Both the position numbers and the translations under genes were made by a program. This document shows positions 62,136 through 64,000 of a stretch of 64,000 bases of DNA, one piece after another. Under the pieces are notes generated by a model. It was given only the letters and a program-made list of their open reading frames with translations. It was not told the DNA's origin and ran no database searches. Within the stretch, counting starts at the first letter, position 1. Each line of letters opens with the position of its first letter. Source of the DNA: CAVYXZ01 sp965223835 (GTDB lineage Bacteria; Chloroflexota; Anaerolineae; Aggregatilineales; Phototrophicaceae); NCBI GenBank assembly GCA_965223835.1, contig CBDCXQ010000001.1:5456001-5520000 (forward strand), given 5' to 3'.

Positions 62136-63236
62136 TTATTCCTGGTTTAAAGGCAAAGTGAAAAAGAAGCAACTGCCTTGACCGGGTGTGCTTTCAACGC
62201 CGCATTGTCCATCAAGTTTGTCGATAATCCGCCGCACAATCGAAAGCCCCAGACCATGGCCCTTTGCCCGCACTCGGTCGAGGCGCGTGAATTCAGTAAA
62301 CATGTTGGCTTGGGCGGCTGCATCTAATCCCGGACCGTTATCCTGGACCCAAAAGCGCACCACGCCATCGCCTTGAATCGTAGCCCCCAGTTCAAGGCGA
62401 GGCGGTTGCCCGCCATATTTCAAGCCGTTGCTCAAATAATTGACCCATATTTCCTCGACCCAGGGGGCATAGCTGCATGCCTGCGGCCACGAATCAGGCA
62501 CAATCAGCTCAGGCTGATATTGATTACGCATAAAGGCAAGGCGATCAAGTGCGCGTTCCACAACGGGTGCCATATCGAAGGCGGCTATTTCAACGGCTTC
62601 TTTGCGAATGCTGGCTAAAAGCAAGAGTTCCTCAATGATATTATCAAGCCGATAGCCTGAACTCAAACTCCGCAAGAGCCGCTCCTGGATGTCCTCGTCA
62701 GCAGACGCCAGATCGTCTCGCAACAATTCCATAAAGCCCAGCAACGTCGCCAATGGATTTTTGAGATCATGGGCGACAGTTTGTGCAAAGGCTTCAAGCT
62801 CTTGATTCTGTTCCTGTAGCTGCACATTCTGAACATGGAGTTTTTGATGCATCGCCTTCAGGTTTAAATGAGTCTGGACACGAGCCAGAATTTCCTGCAA
62901 GTGAAATGGTTTGGTCACATAATCCACACCACCAACCGAAAATGCGGTTACTTTATCAAATACTTCGTTTAAGGCGCTGATGAAGATGATGGGAATATCG
63001 CTAAACCGTCCGTCAGCCTGCAACTGTTGGCAGACTTCATAACCATCCATTTCTGGCATCATAATATCAAGCAAAATCAGATCTGGCGGTTCTTTCTGGA
63101 TGGTCGCCAATGCTCTCTCCCCGCTGGAAGCCGACCGCACCCGGTAGCCGTTCTCGCCTAACATTTGAGTCAGCAGTCGCAAATTTTCGGGCGTATCATC
63201 AACAATCAGAATAGATGCATCAGGCGAAATACTCAC
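62136..63236 (-). CDS. Hybrid histidine kinase: receiver plus HisKA plus HATPase
   Basis: Protein of 366 residues. 1-125 receiver (DDTPENLRLL, phospho-Asp in LILLDIMMPEMDG, T/S and K in FISALNE and KPF); then a coiled coil; HisKA with H in AHDLKNPLATLLGF; HATPase with N-box NYLSNGLKYGG, G1 VQDNGPGLDAA and G2 GHGLGLSIVRRI. The receiver at the N-terminus suggests it receives phosphate from another kinase, probably the product of the overlapping upstream gene (ATGA, 63233-63236). Confidence 0.93.
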   Translation of the reverse strand: MSISPDASILIVDDTPENLRLLTQMLGENGYRVRSASSGERALATIQKEPPDLILLDIMMPEMDGYEVCQQLQADGRFSDIPIIFISALNEVFDKVTAFSVGGVDYVTKPFHLQEILARVQTHLNLKAMHQKLHVQNVQLQEQNQELEAFAQTVAHDLKNPLATLLGFMELLRDDLASADEDIQERLLRSLSSGYRLDNIIEELLLLASIRKEAVEIAAFDMAPVVERALDRLAFMRNQYQPELIVPDSWPQACSYAPWVEEIWVNYLSNGLKYGGQPPRLELGATIQGDGVVRFWVQDNGPGLDAAAQANMFTEFTRLDRVRAKGHGLGLSIVRRIIDKLDGQCGVESTPGQGSCFFFTLPLNQE

Positions 63237-64000
63237 TCAACCGTCTCCTGCACCAAATCCAACAATACATCGTATTCAAACCGTTCGGTCAACTGGGCCA
63301 ACGCCGCCGCCAGTTCCGGGTCATAGTGCTGAATATCCTGGATAGCGGCATTTATCATCATGGTATCGCCTAACTCGATACCTTCTGTGAGCAGGGCGAC
63401 CAAATTTGCCGGCATAATACTCAGCGCGGCTTTCAGGACTTCCGGGCGGAAAACATCTTGACTCAGCGGCACGGCGGGCGCGGTTTGGGTGGTTGTGTAA
63501 ACATAGCGCACGCCGAGATGTTTGCTTAACATCCCAAAAATCTCTTCCGGGCGGAACGGCTTACGGAGCAAATCATCGCAGCCAAGCGCGGTTAAATCTG
63601 CCTGCTCTTCTTCAAAGGCGCTGGCAGTCAACGCGATAATCACGGGTGCTTGATCCTGTAAGGTCAATTTGATCTTTTGCGTGGCTTCGATACCGTCCAT
63701 GTCTGGCATACGCAAATCCATCCAGATGATGTCGGGTTTAAATTCCTGCGTGATCTGGACTGCTTCGTTCCCATTGGCCGCCTCGCGCAGCTCAAAACCC
63801 AGCGGCGCGAGCAACTCGACTAACAACTGTCGATTGACCCATTTGTCATCTGCGATCAGTATCCGGCGCTTGGGTTGACCGGGTTCCAGGGCTACGATTT
63901 GGCGCAGATTGTGATTTTCGAGCTTAGGAAGCGAGTCGGCAACGCGACATGGAAGATCGAAGGCGATCATTGTGCCCCGACCGACTTGACTATCAACCCT
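63233..64000 (-). CDS. Hybrid histidine kinase, C-terminal part (cut by window edge)
   Basis: The frame is open to the window edge and begins in SQVGRGTMIAFDLP, the end of an HATPase domain, so the start is outside. Then an intact receiver (RILIADDKWVNRQLL, phospho-Asp in IIWMDLRMPDMDG, KPF). The final 80 residues (VLKAALSIMPANLVALLTEG ... ELAAALAQLTERFEYD) are an HPt-like helical bundle without an obvious phospho-acceptor His. Overlaps the hybrid kinase gene by 4 nt; the two form one two-component unit. Confidence 0.9.
   Translation of the reverse strand, partial: RVDSQVGRGTMIAFDLPCRVADSLPKLENHNLRQIVALEPGQPKRRILIADDKWVNRQLLVELLAPLGFELREAANGNEAVQITQEFKPDIIWMDLRMPDMDGIEATQKIKLTLQDQAPVIIALTASAFEEEQADLTALGCDDLLRKPFRPEEIFGMLSKHLGVRYVYTTTQTAPAVPLSQDVFRPEVLKAALSIMPANLVALLTEGIELGDTMMINAAIQDIQHYDPELAAALAQLTERFEYDVLLDLVQETVE

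Noticed and set aside
1..64000. CRISPR arrays, tRNA or rRNA genes
   Set aside because: No regularly spaced direct repeats, T-loop patterns or rRNA signatures were noticed on either strand by eye.

Overview
The window looks like about 64 kb of chromosome from a Chloroflexota bacterium, probably Anaerolineae-like. This is inferred from gene content and style: moderately GC-rich DNA, frequent TTG and GTG starts behind strong Shine-Dalgarno sequences, a receptor Ser/Thr kinase with a sugar-binding-protein sensor, HEAT and TIR proteins, DUF3352 and DUF5060/4038 proteins, and a lone CrtI-type desaturase. No rRNA, tRNA or CRISPR array was seen. Most genes are single-copy housekeeping or accessory functions in short operons.

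Layout. 1-9.4 kb: the end of an aminotransferase, then two membrane proteins of SLATT/DUF4231 type converging on two giant paralogous APH-fold kinases and a receptor-like Ser/Thr kinase. 9.5-13.6 kb: thpR, a metallophosphoesterase, radA, a DUF433 protein and a membrane protein. 13.7-16.2 kb: a self-contained operon of a HEAT protein, a HEAT-TIR protein and a one-helix acidic membrane protein, ending in a strong terminator. 16.3-28.5 kb: apiosidase-like glycosidase, two TetA-like MFS exporters, surE, a ParB-like protein, a PfkB kinase, a sugar isomerase-like protein, YitT, an HTH_42 protein, a secreted sortase, and a 112-bp MITE with perfect ends and target duplication. 28.5-33.2 kb: two oligopeptide-ABC ATPases, a duplicated SWIM protein, and a CrtI-type desaturase.

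33.4-34.9 kb holds the most unusual gene: an AT-rich TIR domain fused through a small alpha/beta domain to a complete LexA with intact cleavage site and Ser-Lys dyad. 35-46.4 kb: an enolase-superfamily enzyme, YwbE, hydrolases, a membrane-anchored MutS-like ATPase, a DUF6883 (frameshifted)/DUF4926/CBS-HEPN cluster, a trypsin-like protease with a separate gene for a homologue of its N-terminal domain, a lipoprotein, DUF2461 and an HxlR-SCP2 regulator. 46.5-48.6 kb: an IS1595-type transposase with a textbook promoter, a candidate small RNA, and two tandem cassettes, each a tiny Cys-rich zinc-ribbon gene enclosed by a long perfect inverted repeat. 48.7-64 kb: flavin reductase, peptide-ABC binding protein and permeases (their likely ATPases lie 19 kb away), GNAT, twin DinB proteins, prfA followed by an orphan DNA methyltransferase, a GT39-like membrane glycosyltransferase, DUF3352, and two overlapping two-component genes running off the right edge.

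How they work together. Housekeeping genes (radA, prfA, surE, thpR) are interleaved with peptide uptake, drug efflux and sugar metabolism. The accessory theme is signalling or conflict: two TIR proteins, two SLATT-like proteins, one HEPN protein, large atypical kinases and a DNA-damage-type autoprotease fused to a TIR effector. All functions are read from motifs by eye; no searches were run.
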